In this document: in pieces, positions 28,328-36,169 of the stretch
Numbering within the stretch: position 1 is the stretch's first letter
How the letters are laid out: every line of letters begins with the position of its first letter
Origin: an uncultured Persicobacter sp.
GTDB lineage: Bacteria > Bacteroidota > Bacteroidia > Cytophagales > Cyclobacteriaceae
Length of the DNA: 64,000 bases
NCBI GenBank assembly: GCA_947498325.1
Contig: CANMKE010000018.1
Coordinates: forward strand, 1-64,000
Direction of reading: 5' to 3'
Made by a program: the position numbers and the translations under genes
The notes under the pieces: generated by a model
Database searches by the model: none
Told to the model about the DNA's origin: nothing
Seen by the model: only the letters and a program-made list of their open reading frames with translations

Positions 28328-28382
28328 GAGCGTGTTTAAAAACTTCCCTTCTTACGGTGAATTTTAAGCTTTAAACACGCTC
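28328..28382. mobile_element. 55-bp miniature derivative of the IS5-family element
   Basis: The ends GAGCGTGTTTAAA...TTTAAACACGCTC are identical to those of the IS at 15760, and the first 18 bp match its left end. It is flanked by a TAA duplication (28325-28327, 28383-28385), again of TNA type. It sits between the fumarase stop and its terminator and can itself fold into a hairpin. Confidence 0.9.
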
Positions 28383-28390
28383 TAAAAGAC

Positions 28391-28428
28391 AAAAACCCCG
28401 AACACTTCGAGTGTTCGGGATTTTTTAT
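28391..28428 (+). terminator. Intrinsic terminator of the fumarase gene
   Basis: CCCGAACACT pairs with AGTGTTCGGG around TCG, flanked by A- and T-runs. It may serve both strands. Confidence 0.85.
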
Positions 28429-28461
28429 GCATAAGTATTTTTGTGCTCCCTAATTTGAATA

Positions 28462-28623
28462 TTAATTTTTCCGAAGCAGGTAATAACCACCACCGATAAT
28501 TAATAGTAGCCACCAATATTTAAAAACAATAGACAAGGCAAGGCCAAGTACTTTAGCGGCAATGATCACCACCAATATGATAACGGCGATCAGGACAATC
28601 ATTTCTATTAAACTACGGCTCAT
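28462..28623 (-). CDS. Small membrane protein (53 aa), paralogue 1
   Basis: The frame begins MSRSLIEMIVLIAVIILVVI. Two hydrophobic stretches are separated by a short loop; the second holds FKYWWLLLIIGGGYYLLRKN. Length, the Tyr-Trp-Trp motif and the polar ends match the 53-residue protein encoded 125 bp upstream on the same strand, so the two are tandem paralogues. They sit next to dps and a stress cluster. Function is unknown; tiny hydrophobic proteins of this type are often stress-induced. Confidence 0.75.
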   Translation of the reverse strand: MSRSLIEMIVLIAVIILVVIIAAKVLGLALSIVFKYWWLLLIIGGGYYLLRKN

Positions 28624-28748
28624 AATTTCATGGGTAAAGTTGATTTTTTAATGTGCTAATTTAACGGATTTGGAGATATGAAAAAAACCAACCGACCTTT
28701 TTGATAAGATCGACAGGCTCCTCCAGAGGGTTATATTTGCTGTGCGAA

Positions 28749-28910
28749 TTACCTCCTGCGGATTATAAAATAGCCTGCTACCATGAGTAATAACAACCAC
28801 CAATACTGAAAAGCGGCGGTATAAGTTACCCCCAAATACTGGGCGGCAATGGCCATAAATGCGACGAGGAATGCTATTAAAATGATCACTTCAATGATAT
28901 TTCGAGCCAT
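28749..28910 (-). CDS. Small membrane protein (53 aa), paralogue 2
   Basis: It begins MARNIIEVIILIAFLVAFMA and ends FQYWWLLLLMVAGYFIIRRR. It has the same length, hydrophobic pattern and YWWLLL motif as the downstream paralogue, with a basic C-terminus. One or two membrane passes with positive ends on the cytoplasmic side are likely. No known family is recognised. Confidence 0.75.
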   Translation of the reverse strand: MARNIIEVIILIAFLVAFMAIAAQYLGVTYTAAFQYWWLLLLMVAGYFIIRRR

Positions 28911-28990
28911 AAACTAAGGTTGGGTTTAATGAAAAAAAGGAGTGAAAACTTAAAGGCTGATGAGTTCCCTGAATGCGGGAAAAGATCGGC

Positions 28991-29494
28991 TTATTTTTCC
29001 GAAGAAAAAGCCGTAAACATCCAGTGGTCTTTCTCAATTTGTTTCACATATCCTTTCATCATATCCTCGGTTCCACTGTCACCATTTTCAATGGCTGAAT
29101 CGATCACATCGAAAGAAAATTCCAGCAAGGCTTCATAGTCCCTTAAAATCTCTTTCACCATTTCCATGGCGGTCATCTCCTTATGGACCTCCTTAATTTC
29201 GGCATGGTCTAAAAACTCCTGCATCGTACTCAGTGGACGCTGCCCAAACACGCGAATTCGCTCCGCAATTTCATCTATGTTTACTTTGGCGATATTATAT
29301 TGCTGCTCAAAACGTTCATGAATCTCGAAGAAATCCGCCCCTTTAACGTTCCAGTGGAAATTCCTCAGCTTTTGGTAATGCACCGCATAATTGGCCAATA
29401 GCTTGTTCAGCTTGTCCACGATTTCGGCGGTTTCCAATTTGGTATATCCTAAACGTACGAACGGTCGTAATGATTTTTTTTCTGCAATAGTCAT
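28991..29494 (-). CDS. dps: Dps-family ferritin-like DNA-protection protein
   Basis: The protein has 167 residues and forms a ferritin four-helix bundle. The ferroxidase-site residues are recognisable in LRNFHWNVKGADFFEIHERF (His and Asp of the inter-subunit site, about residues 43-62) and in NIDEIAERIRVFGQRPLSTM (Asp/Glu). The N-terminal tail MTIAEKKSLRPF is basic and may contact DNA. Dps oligomers bind DNA and oxidise iron with peroxide, protecting starved or stressed cells. A -24/-12 promoter lies just upstream, placing it with the sigma54 activator gene of this region. Confidence 0.93.
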   Translation of the reverse strand: MTIAEKKSLRPFVRLGYTKLETAEIVDKLNKLLANYAVHYQKLRNFHWNVKGADFFEIHERFEQQYNIAKVNIDEIAERIRVFGQRPLSTMQEFLDHAEIKEVHKEMTAMEMVKEILRDYEALLEFSFDVIDSAIENGDSGTEDMMKGYVKQIEKDHWMFTAFSSEK

Positions 29495-29523
29495 ATATTA
29501 TAATTTTGGTTCACCTCTAAGGT

Positions 29524-29539
29524 TGCCAAAACTGTTCCA
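29524..29539 (-). promoter_or_regulatory. Sigma54 -24/-12 promoter of dps
   Basis: Read leftward: TGGAACAGTTTTGGCA, with GG and GC separated by exactly 10 bp as sigma54 requires. The -12 C lies 31 bp before the dps ATG, the same spacing as in the hsp20 site. Confidence 0.7.
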
Positions 29540-29607
29540 CCGCCCTGAAGGCCTCTGAGGAGGGGTACTGACTAAAATTTGGGGAAAAAATACACACATT
29601 TGAGGAA

Positions 29608-31044
29608 TTAGCGCAACGGGAAGGATACAATGAACTTCGTCCCGATGCCTACTTTACTTTCCACCCGAATCTTGCCATCATGACTGCGGATAATATTCTG
29701 AACGGTGGTCAATCCCAAGCCTGTCCCTTCCCTTTTTCGGGTAAAATAAGGTTCAAACATTTCCTGTAATTCCTCAGCAGGTATTCCTTTTCCATTGTCT
29801 TCAACAATCACTTCAAGGTGTTTTTTGAACTTACGCGTCTTGATGAAAATCACCCCGCGCTTCTCTGCAACCGCCTCCATCGCGTTAACGATAATGTTTA
29901 GAAAAGCAGTGTGCAATTGCTCCGCGTCCATTTCATACTCAGGCAATGGCGACTTCAGTTGCATGTTCAGTTTTATATCTTGCAGGCGCATCCTGTCTGC
30001 CACTAAATTGGCGACATGCTCCAACACCTCATTCATATTTCCTGACTTCAGGATCAGGGCTTTCGGTTTGGAAGAATTCAGCAGATCGCTGATCAGCGCC
30101 CCTATTCTCTTGGCATTTCGGTCGATAATATCAAAATATAAATCTGCATCTTCAACGCCTTCGCCCACTTCATCCTTCAGCTGTTCCAAAGCCAGAGATA
30201 AATTTGTCAACGGATTTCTAACCTCATGAGCGATCGTTCGGGCAATCTTCCCTGTCATGGAGAGTTTTTCTGCCATCATGATTTCACGATCGGCTTGTTT
30301 CCGCGCCGAAAGGTCGCGCACCACACCAAGGTATTCATAAGTCTCACTTCCCTCATCAAACACCGGCGAAATATTGATCAAGGCTTCGACCTTCTTACCT
30401 CTTCGGCTTTTCAAATCAGCCTCAAATTCCTTGAGCAGCCGCTTCTTTTTAAGCTTCGCACTTACAAACTGCCAATCCTCTTCATTGCAAAAAAGTCGAT
30501 CAATCTGCTCGTCAGAAAGGTCACCAAACATCCTGTCGAACACATTATTGCTATCCACCACCATATAATGCTCATCCATCACAAATACGGGCTCCATAGA
30601 TTGCTCAAAAAGCCGATGATATTTGCGGTTTTTATGGTCAAGTTCAAATAAGGTCGATTTAAGTTTACTGACATCCTGAAGAGTACAGGTGATGCCGTCG
30701 TCGTGCTTGACAATACTGATCAGGTACCAGTGCTCGGAGCCTACAGCAGCATGGTGAAGGTACTCTATTTCCTCGGCTTTTCCTGTTTTAATCACCCGCC
30801 GAAAAGCCTTCGTCAGTGCCGAATTTTTCACTTCTGGAAAGTAAGTCAGCAGTCGCTTGCCTTCTATTGGCAAAGGCACCCAACGCGATATCAGCAACTC
30901 CCTTGCAATCTCATTCACGAAGCCATACTCAAAATCGACAATTTCTCCAGCGCCATTCCTACACGCATTATAATGAATGATGGGGTGCATGGAGGAATCC
31001 AAAATAGCATTCAACAGTTTCTTCGTTTCCATAGGTGAGGTCAT
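29608..31044 (-). CDS. PAS-domain sensor histidine kinase, NtrB-like
   Basis: The protein has 478 residues and is soluble, with no membrane segments. There is an N-terminal PAS-like domain (NACRNGAGEIVDFEYGFVNE), a second PAS with PAC (VFVMDEHYMVVDSNNVFDRM, YEYLGVVRDLSARKQ), then HisKA with the phospho-acceptor His in TIAHEVRNPLTNLSLALEQL near residue 275. The HATPase has an N box (FLNIIVNAMEAV), G1 (VEDNGKGIP), F (MFEPYFTRKREGTGLGL) and G2 motifs. It most likely phosphorylates the sigma54 activator encoded nearby. It is flanked by dps and hsp20. Confidence 0.92.
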   Translation of the reverse strand: MTSPMETKKLLNAILDSSMHPIIHYNACRNGAGEIVDFEYGFVNEIARELLISRWVPLPIEGKRLLTYFPEVKNSALTKAFRRVIKTGKAEEIEYLHHAAVGSEHWYLISIVKHDDGITCTLQDVSKLKSTLFELDHKNRKYHRLFEQSMEPVFVMDEHYMVVDSNNVFDRMFGDLSDEQIDRLFCNEEDWQFVSAKLKKKRLLKEFEADLKSRRGKKVEALINISPVFDEGSETYEYLGVVRDLSARKQADREIMMAEKLSMTGKIARTIAHEVRNPLTNLSLALEQLKDEVGEGVEDADLYFDIIDRNAKRIGALISDLLNSSKPKALILKSGNMNEVLEHVANLVADRMRLQDIKLNMQLKSPLPEYEMDAEQLHTAFLNIIVNAMEAVAEKRGVIFIKTRKFKKHLEVIVEDNGKGIPAEELQEMFEPYFTRKREGTGLGLTTVQNIIRSHDGKIRVESKVGIGTKFIVSFPLR

Positions 31045-31248
31045 AGTTAAAAGGGAAGATAAAAAATTTCATCAAATTTGTCAGTACCCCTAAGTATTGG
31101 TTTTGAAGGTGTAGGCGCTGCCAAACAGTCGTAAGGCGACAAATTACCCCCATCAAGATTCATTGATATAAGTACTAATTTAAATATAAACTTGCATTCA
31201 ATCCAAACGGAAAAAACAATGCAACTGATCAAAAAACAATAACGCACA

Positions 31249-31298
31249 AAAAAAGCCGTTTCTGGCACTACATTAAACAGTGCTAAAAACGGCTTCTT
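31249..31298 (-). terminator. Terminator of hsp20
   Basis: AAGCCGTTT pairs with AAACGGCTT, with inner pairing of TGGCAC and GTGCTA, and an A/T-rich run on the leftward side. It lies 30 bp past the hsp20 stop. Confidence 0.7.
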
Positions 31299-31329
31299 TG
31301 GGCTCAGATACCTCTTTTTCAAAATAAAT

Positions 31330-31713
31330 TTAAGAGCGTGGCATCAGGATAGTCACCACCCCAGTTCTGAAATTGGCAGTAACCTTTTGGGCATCCACAG
31401 ATTCAGGAATCATGATGGTTTCTTCAAAAGGCATGGGTGCCACACTCAGCGCGTTGGGCTGAATACCTGCTGATTTTGATTTTTCAACCTGCCCCTTCAC
31501 CACTATTCGGTCATGCAAAATTTTAAATTCAATATCCTCTACTTTATAGTTGGGGGTCTTGAGTTTAATGATTAACTGATGGCCAACATCAATCTTCTGC
31601 ACCTCCATTTGGGTAAAAGCGGGATTCAGATCGTCTGTCATATAATGACTACTCATGGTGTCATTTGAAGCAAATCCATTTAAAAACGTTCGGTGGTTTC
31701 TATCTCTAATCAT
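31330..31713 (-). CDS. Small heat-shock protein, Hsp20/alpha-crystallin family
   Basis: The protein has 127 residues with an alpha-crystallin core from about residue 35: VGHQLIIKLKTPNYKVEDIE, IVVKGQVEKSKS, PFEETIMIPESVDAQKVTAN and the terminal FRTGVVTILMPRS, which matches the conserved FxNGVLxIxxP pattern. The short N-terminal arm is polar. It acts as an ATP-independent holdase in the cytoplasm. The gene has a sigma54-type promoter and is divergent from a universal stress protein gene. Confidence 0.88.
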   Translation of the reverse strand: MIRDRNHRTFLNGFASNDTMSSHYMTDDLNPAFTQMEVQKIDVGHQLIIKLKTPNYKVEDIEFKILHDRIVVKGQVEKSKSAGIQPNALSVAPMPFEETIMIPESVDAQKVTANFRTGVVTILMPRS

Positions 31714-31742
31714 GTGTTTTAAGTTTGGTACACCCTTAAAGC

Positions 31743-31759
31743 TGCAAAATTGCCTCCGA
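31743..31759 (-). promoter_or_regulatory. Sigma54 -24/-12 promoter of hsp20
   Basis: Read leftward: CGGAGGCAATTTTGCA, GG and GC separated by 10 bp with a good TTGCA -12 box. The -12 C is 31 bp from the ATG, identical to dps. Confidence 0.65.
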
Positions 31760-31807
31760 TCTCAAAATCGCCCATTACGCCCGAGGGGAGGCAGGCTTTA
31801 AGTAATA

Positions 31808-31857
31808 TTTGAGGAAAAAATTCCCCATTCCGGTCTTGGGCTGGGGAATTTTTACAC
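31808..31857. promoter_or_regulatory. Paired GGGGAA/TTCCCC box in the hsp20-usp divergent region
   Basis: TTTGAGGAAAAAATTCCCCA and TGGGGAATTTTTACAC face each other here. Related boxes recur at 29578, 35070 and 36788 in the stress cluster. Confidence 0.4.
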
Positions 31858-31910
31858 GTATTAGTCTATAAAATCTTGACTAAAACCCGCATAGCCTTGT
31901 ATCCTTCACT

Positions 31911-31926
31911 TGGCATGATGTTTCCA
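31911..31926 (+). promoter_or_regulatory. Degenerate sigma54-like site before the usp gene
   Basis: TGGCATGATGTTTCCA fits the -24 box well and the -12 box except that the invariant GC is CC. It lies 32 bp from the usp ATG. Weak by itself, noted because dps and hsp20 have proper sites at like distance. Confidence 0.3.
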
Positions 31927-31957
31927 ATATTAGGAGCAGAACCAACGATAAAAATTT

Positions 31958-32779
31958 ATGAACATATCGAAATTGAATATTATTGCCGCCACAAACTTTA
32001 CACCTGCATCAGAGCACGCTTATCAGTTTGCAAAACACATGATGGCTACACAGGAAGCGCATTTTACCCTTTTACACGCTTATCAGGCCGTTTCCCCTAC
32101 AACAACGCTTACCGCAAGCCCAACGCCAATTGTTCCGCCTGAACATTACGAGCAAGACCTGAAGCAACGCCTGCACCAAGAAGCTGAACGCCTCAGACTT
32201 GACCCGAAGGAGTCCTCCTATTTTGACTGTGGTTCTTTGGCTGAAGTCATTAAAAGGTATGAAGAGGTTACAAAGCCCGATTTGGTGGTACTTGGTGCCC
32301 GAGAGAAAGGAACCGTTGAACGAATGATGACCAATACGCACACGCTGTCATTGCTTGAAGAAATTGATACGCCAATTTTATCCGTTCCTAAGGAAGCTAC
32401 ACAGCCTATCATCAGTAAAATTACACTGGTAGCCGAAGATCAGGAAATGCTTACCCCCGAAAGACTGAATAAGCTGAAGGCCATTTTCGGAACGCACATG
32501 CCGCAGGTTGCTTTGGTATGTGTTGAGGAAGTTTCCAAAACCAAGCTCGTGGAAGCAGGGCTGGATATTCAATATTACACTAAACCTGTGGCACCAACTC
32601 AGGTACTCGATACCGTAGAGGAAAGTCCTTTTGATACCGCCAAGGAACAAATTTTACGTTCTAAGCCCGATTTGATCGTTACACTGCTAAAGACGCCCAA
32701 CTTTGCGGAAAAAATCTTTAAAAACAGTCTGATGGATAAGCTCATTTATCAAGATAATTTGCCCATTATACTTATGTAA
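31958..32779 (+). CDS. Universal stress protein, tandem UspA domains
   Basis: The protein has 273 residues. The first Usp domain begins NISKLNIIAATNFTPASEHA (residues 2-21) and includes DLVVLGAREKGTVERMMTNT near residue 110, a degenerate version of the ATP-binding GxxGxxG(S/T) loop, and PILSVP. The second half (ISKITLVAEDQEM, PDLIVTLLKTPNFAEKIFKN, NLPIILM) is a divergent Usp fold. Two-domain Usp proteins are common in Bacteroidota stress clusters. It lies directly upstream of two regulator genes on the same strand. Confidence 0.88.
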   Translation: MNISKLNIIAATNFTPASEHAYQFAKHMMATQEAHFTLLHAYQAVSPTTTLTASPTPIVPPEHYEQDLKQRLHQEAERLRLDPKESSYFDCGSLAEVIKRYEEVTKPDLVVLGAREKGTVERMMTNTHTLSLLEEIDTPILSVPKEATQPIISKITLVAEDQEMLTPERLNKLKAIFGTHMPQVALVCVEEVSKTKLVEAGLDIQYYTKPVAPTQVLDTVEESPFDTAKEQILRSKPDLIVTLLKTPNFAEKIFKNSLMDKLIYQDNLPIILM

Positions 32780-32860
32780 GCAATAATTTTATTTGCAAAT
32801 TAATCAATAAAAAGAACTAAAATATTAAATTTATAAATCAGTTCTTTTATCAACTAAATC

Positions 32861-33208
32861 ATGAAGATTATAATCATAGATGATGAGAAGGAGATCTGCC
32901 TAATGCTCGGAAAAATATTAGCAAAACTCGGGCACAGGGTGCATTGTGCGCATGATTGTTCCAATGCCAAAATCCTCCTGAAAAAGGAGCAGGCAACTCT
33001 GTATTTTCTGGATTTAAACCTGCCTGATGGCTCAGGTTTTGATCTCATCTCATTCATCGATCATCCTGCAAACATTTACTTTATGAGTGCTTGGGATGGT
33101 GAGTCTGAACGTAAGCAGGTAGAGGCGTTGAATGTGAACGGCTTTATTCATAAGCCATTTACAAAAAAAGACATTACCTTAATAATTGACCAATTGCCAA
33201 ATGAGTAA
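32861..33208 (+). CDS. Single-domain response regulator (receiver only)
   Basis: The protein has 115 residues and only a CheY-like receiver. The acidic pair is in IIIIDDEKEI (residues 7-8), the phospho-acceptor Asp51 in LYFLDLNLPDGSGFD, the conserved Ser in YFMSAWDGE and the Lys in FIHKPFTKKDI. There is no output domain, so it probably acts as a phosphate relay or sink or by protein contact. Its last 8 bases overlap the start of the sigma54 activator gene, so the two are co-translated. Confidence 0.9.
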   Translation: MKIIIIDDEKEICLMLGKILAKLGHRVHCAHDCSNAKILLKKEQATLYFLDLNLPDGSGFDLISFIDHPANIYFMSAWDGESERKQVEALNVNGFIHKPFTKKDITLIIDQLPNE

Positions 33209-34583
33209 AATACTAATTATAGACGATGATGCTGACATCTGCCTATTATTGAAGAAGTTTCTGGAGAAGAAGGGCTATGAGGTTGCTACTGCAAAAAACG
33301 GTAAGCAAGGGGAAGAAATCTTCAAAGAAACATTTTTCGACGTAATTCTCTGTGACTTGAAACTCCCTGATTATTCGGGAATTGAAATGCTACAGAAAAT
33401 AAAAATCATTCATCCTAAATCCCTGGTGATCATTATTACAGGTTACGGTGATGTGAAATTAGCCGTGGACGCCTTTAAAAAAGGTGCCTCAGATTATGTT
33501 ACCAAACCCCTGTATCCAGATGAGATCCTGCTGACGATCAAGAATGTGCTGCAGAAAGCCCATTCAGTAGAACAGGGTGTGCCTGTTAAAAATACCACTT
33601 CACCAGCGCCACAAACAAACACCTGGGAATACATTGTTGGTGAAAGCCCACAGGCGAAAACTGTTTACAAGAATATTCAGCTGATTGCCCCAACCGATTT
33701 GTCGGTGATTATTTCTGGTGAAACAGGTACAGGAAAAGAATATGTGGCACGTGCCATTCACCAACTCAGCAAGCGTTCTGCAAAGCCTTTTGTGGCAATA
33801 GACTGTGGATCACTTACTAAAGACCTGGCAAGCAGCGAATTATTTGGGCATATCAAAGGTGCCTTTACCGGTGCTATTCAAGATAAAAAAGGTAGTTTTG
33901 AACTGGCCAATGGAGGGACACTCTTTCTCGATGAAATCGGAAATCTTTCTTATGAGAACCAGGTGAAGCTACTTCGGGTTTTGCAAGAAAGGAAAGTCCG
34001 TGCCGTTGGTGGTAGTAAAGATGTGCCCATTGATGTGCGTGTGATCGTGGCGACAAATGATAACCTGAAGCAATCTATTATGGCAGGGAGTTTCAGGGAA
34101 GATATTTACCATCGCCTGAACGAATTTAAGATTGAACTAAGCCCTTTACGTGAGCGCCCAGATGATATCCATACCTTCGCCAAATTGTTTATTCAAAATG
34201 CCAATAAGGTTTTGGGAAAATCTGTTGATAACCTTGAGGAAAAGGCACTTAGCATATTGAAGAAATATCAGTGGTACGGAAATTTACGCGAGCTGAAAAA
34301 CGTCATGCAGCGTGCTGTTTTATTATCCGCTGATCGTTTGATTACTCGTGACCATTTACCACAAGAGCTTTTCTTGCCTGTTACGGAGGAAGAAGAATTA
34401 CAAGTTGCTGAACAAAGCGGGCAGCCATTACCCTTAAAAGAGGTGGTGGAGCAAGCCGAGAAACAAGCGATTTTGTTTGCACTGACCTATCATGCTTTCA
34501 ATAAATCGAAAACGGCAGAAGCACTGCGAGTCGACCGAAAAACCCTATACAATAAACTGAAGCAATATAATATAGAGCCTTAA
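33201..34583 (+). CDS. NtrC-family sigma54-dependent response regulator
   Basis: ATG at 33201 (MSKILIIDDDADICLLL) is preferred to an upstream TTG; 460 residues. Receiver with phospho-acceptor Asp in VILCDLKLPDYSG near residue 51. AAA+ domain from about 145 with Walker A GETGTGKEYVARAIH, the sigma54-contact GAFTGA loop, Walker B GGTLFLDEIGNL, and the sensor region VRVIVATNDNL. The C-terminal Fis HTH is in FNKSKTAEALRVDRKTLYNK. It activates sigma54 promoters; dps and hsp20 nearby carry matching -24/-12 sites. The likely kinase is the PAS histidine kinase encoded at 29608. Confidence 0.95.
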   Translation: MSKILIIDDDADICLLLKKFLEKKGYEVATAKNGKQGEEIFKETFFDVILCDLKLPDYSGIEMLQKIKIIHPKSLVIIITGYGDVKLAVDAFKKGASDYVTKPLYPDEILLTIKNVLQKAHSVEQGVPVKNTTSPAPQTNTWEYIVGESPQAKTVYKNIQLIAPTDLSVIISGETGTGKEYVARAIHQLSKRSAKPFVAIDCGSLTKDLASSELFGHIKGAFTGAIQDKKGSFELANGGTLFLDEIGNLSYENQVKLLRVLQERKVRAVGGSKDVPIDVRVIVATNDNLKQSIMAGSFREDIYHRLNEFKIELSPLRERPDDIHTFAKLFIQNANKVLGKSVDNLEEKALSILKKYQWYGNLRELKNVMQRAVLLSADRLITRDHLPQELFLPVTEEEELQVAEQSGQPLPLKEVVEQAEKQAILFALTYHAFNKSKTAEALRVDRKTLYNKLKQYNIEP

Positions 34584-35168
34584 CATGAGAACAAGGCCAA
34601 AATAAAAGCGCAAAGACATAAAGTTTTTGCGCTTTTTTTGGGGAAAATTTTCTACAATTTTTAAAATATTATTGCTGATTTACTGATAAATAAGTACCTC
34701 AAAACAGGACTTATTATTACTATTTACAACTACTGAATGCGTAAAAAATCAACAGTTTTTTTTTCATCATTTAATAAATCATAAATATAAAATATACAAG
34801 TAAAAACCCACAATCTTTCTTCAGTGTTTCGGCAGGAGAAGCCGAGGATAACTTTCCCTTTCGTCAATTTTGAAGATCAATTAAATAAATAAAATTCATC
34901 AATGATGATCGTAAGAACATGTTTAAAATCTTAGCACCTCATGGTTATATCAGATGATTGAAAGTGATTTTGAATTAAGATTACCAGTAGCGATGCTATG
35001 CGCTCAAAATACCCCTTCACCACTTCTAAGCCAGATTTTCATTTCAAAGTTTAAGTCCCCCTATAAAATGTGTAAAAATTCCCCAATTCATAAATTGAGG
35101 AATTTAGCAGAACAGGAAAGACTCTCACCCTTTAGCATTATGTTAAATTAACTTCGCTTATTTGAAAG
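34584..35168. other. Long convergent gap, no gene recognised
   Basis: About 585 bp between convergent genes. It contains the terminator at 34605 and GGGGAA-type boxes at 34631 and 35070 like those upstream of stress genes. A small non-coding transcript is possible, but I cannot show one. Confidence 0.4.
34605..34640 (+). terminator. Terminator of the regulator operon
   Basis: AAAAGCGCAAA pairs with TTTGCGCTTTT around an A/T-rich loop and ends in a T-run. Confidence 0.8.
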
Positions 35169-36119
35169 CTATTGCGTATCGCCCTTTTCTCCCTGGGATG
35201 ATTTTTTAGATGCTTTGCTATCTTCAGCCGATTGCTGGTCGGTCTTGTTGGCGATCGCATCAATTAATTCCTGAGGGACATCAAGGGTTCTAATTGGGAA
35301 TGGAATATCTATCCCCCCCTCGGCATACGCTTTTTTGATATTCATAATCGCCTGGCTTCTGGCTTCGAGAAAAAATTGTTGGCCAGCTTCCGACAGCCAA
35401 AACTGAATCACATAATTAATTGAACTGCCACCGAATTCAGTATAAAAGAGCTTCACCTCCCTGCCCTGTTTCAGTCCATCAATTTGCTGAACGGCATCGA
35501 TGGCTAATTTTTTTGCTTTCTCTAAATCATCCTCATAACCAACCCCCACAGCAAGATCCACACGGCGGTCGCTGTCTTTGGTATAATTGATAATTGGATT
35601 TTGATAAACGTCTTTATTGGGGATCAGTACATGTTTACCATCAAGGCTTTTTATCTGTGTTACCCGCAAATTGATTTTATCCACTTTCCCAATAAAGCCA
35701 TTGGATTCTATCAGTTGCCCCACTTCAATGGGTCGGCGAAAGGCCATCATAACCCCAGAGATCAGGTTTGCGGAAATATCCTGAAAAGCAAAACCCAATG
35801 CCAGACCAATAATCCCAGCACCCGCCAGTAAAGAACCCACCGCTTGCTCAAGATGCAATATTTTCAGGCCGATCAGCAATCCAAGAATAATTACCGCTAC
35901 ATAGATGGAATTACTGAACAAGGATTTTATCACTGGGCGGTCAGAAAAATTGCCCACAAGCTTATTGCTCAATCGTCGGATGAGTTTGGCGATGATAATA
36001 AACAATACCAATACCAGAATGGCAATGACAAAATTAGGCAACATCGCTGTGAATGACTTCAGCCATTCCATCAGTTTTTCACTGATGATGTTTACTGCCT
36101 GCGATAGTGAAAAATCCAT
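35169..36119 (-). CDS. MscS-type small-conductance mechanosensitive channel
   Basis: The protein has 316 residues. Three membrane helices lie within residues 20-130: FVIAILVLVLFIIIAKLI, YVAVIILGLLIGLKIL, and the pore helix AGAGIIGLALGFAFQDISAN with the conserved Gly/Ala packing surface. The MscS beta domain follows (FRRPIEVGQLIESNGFIGKV, IPNKDVYQNPIINYT). A hydrophilic Ser/Lys-rich tail ends the protein. The channel releases solutes on hypo-osmotic shock from the inner membrane, fitting the stress-gene neighbourhood. Confidence 0.93.
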   Translation of the reverse strand: MDFSLSQAVNIISEKLMEWLKSFTAMLPNFVIAILVLVLFIIIAKLIRRLSNKLVGNFSDRPVIKSLFSNSIYVAVIILGLLIGLKILHLEQAVGSLLAGAGIIGLALGFAFQDISANLISGVMMAFRRPIEVGQLIESNGFIGKVDKINLRVTQIKSLDGKHVLIPNKDVYQNPIINYTKDSDRRVDLAVGVGYEDDLEKAKKLAIDAVQQIDGLKQGREVKLFYTEFGGSSINYVIQFWLSEAGQQFFLEARSQAIMNIKKAYAEGGIDIPFPIRTLDVPQELIDAIANKTDQQSAEDSKASKKSSQGEKGDTQ

Positions 36120-36169
36120 GTTTTACAGTTTAGTTAAGGAATAAAAGCCCGATATTTTTGGGCACGCTA

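Noticed and set aside
30226-30651. Rightward frame opposite the histidine kinase gene
   Set aside because: Antisense shadow of a well-supported kinase gene.
31047-31322. A 91-codon leftward frame between the histidine kinase and hsp20
   Set aside because: It starts inside the hsp20 terminator hairpin and shows no family resemblance.
34919-34935. AACATGTTTAAAATC as a further end of the IS5-type element
   Set aside because: Only loosely similar to GAGCGTGTTTAAA, with no partner end or target duplication.
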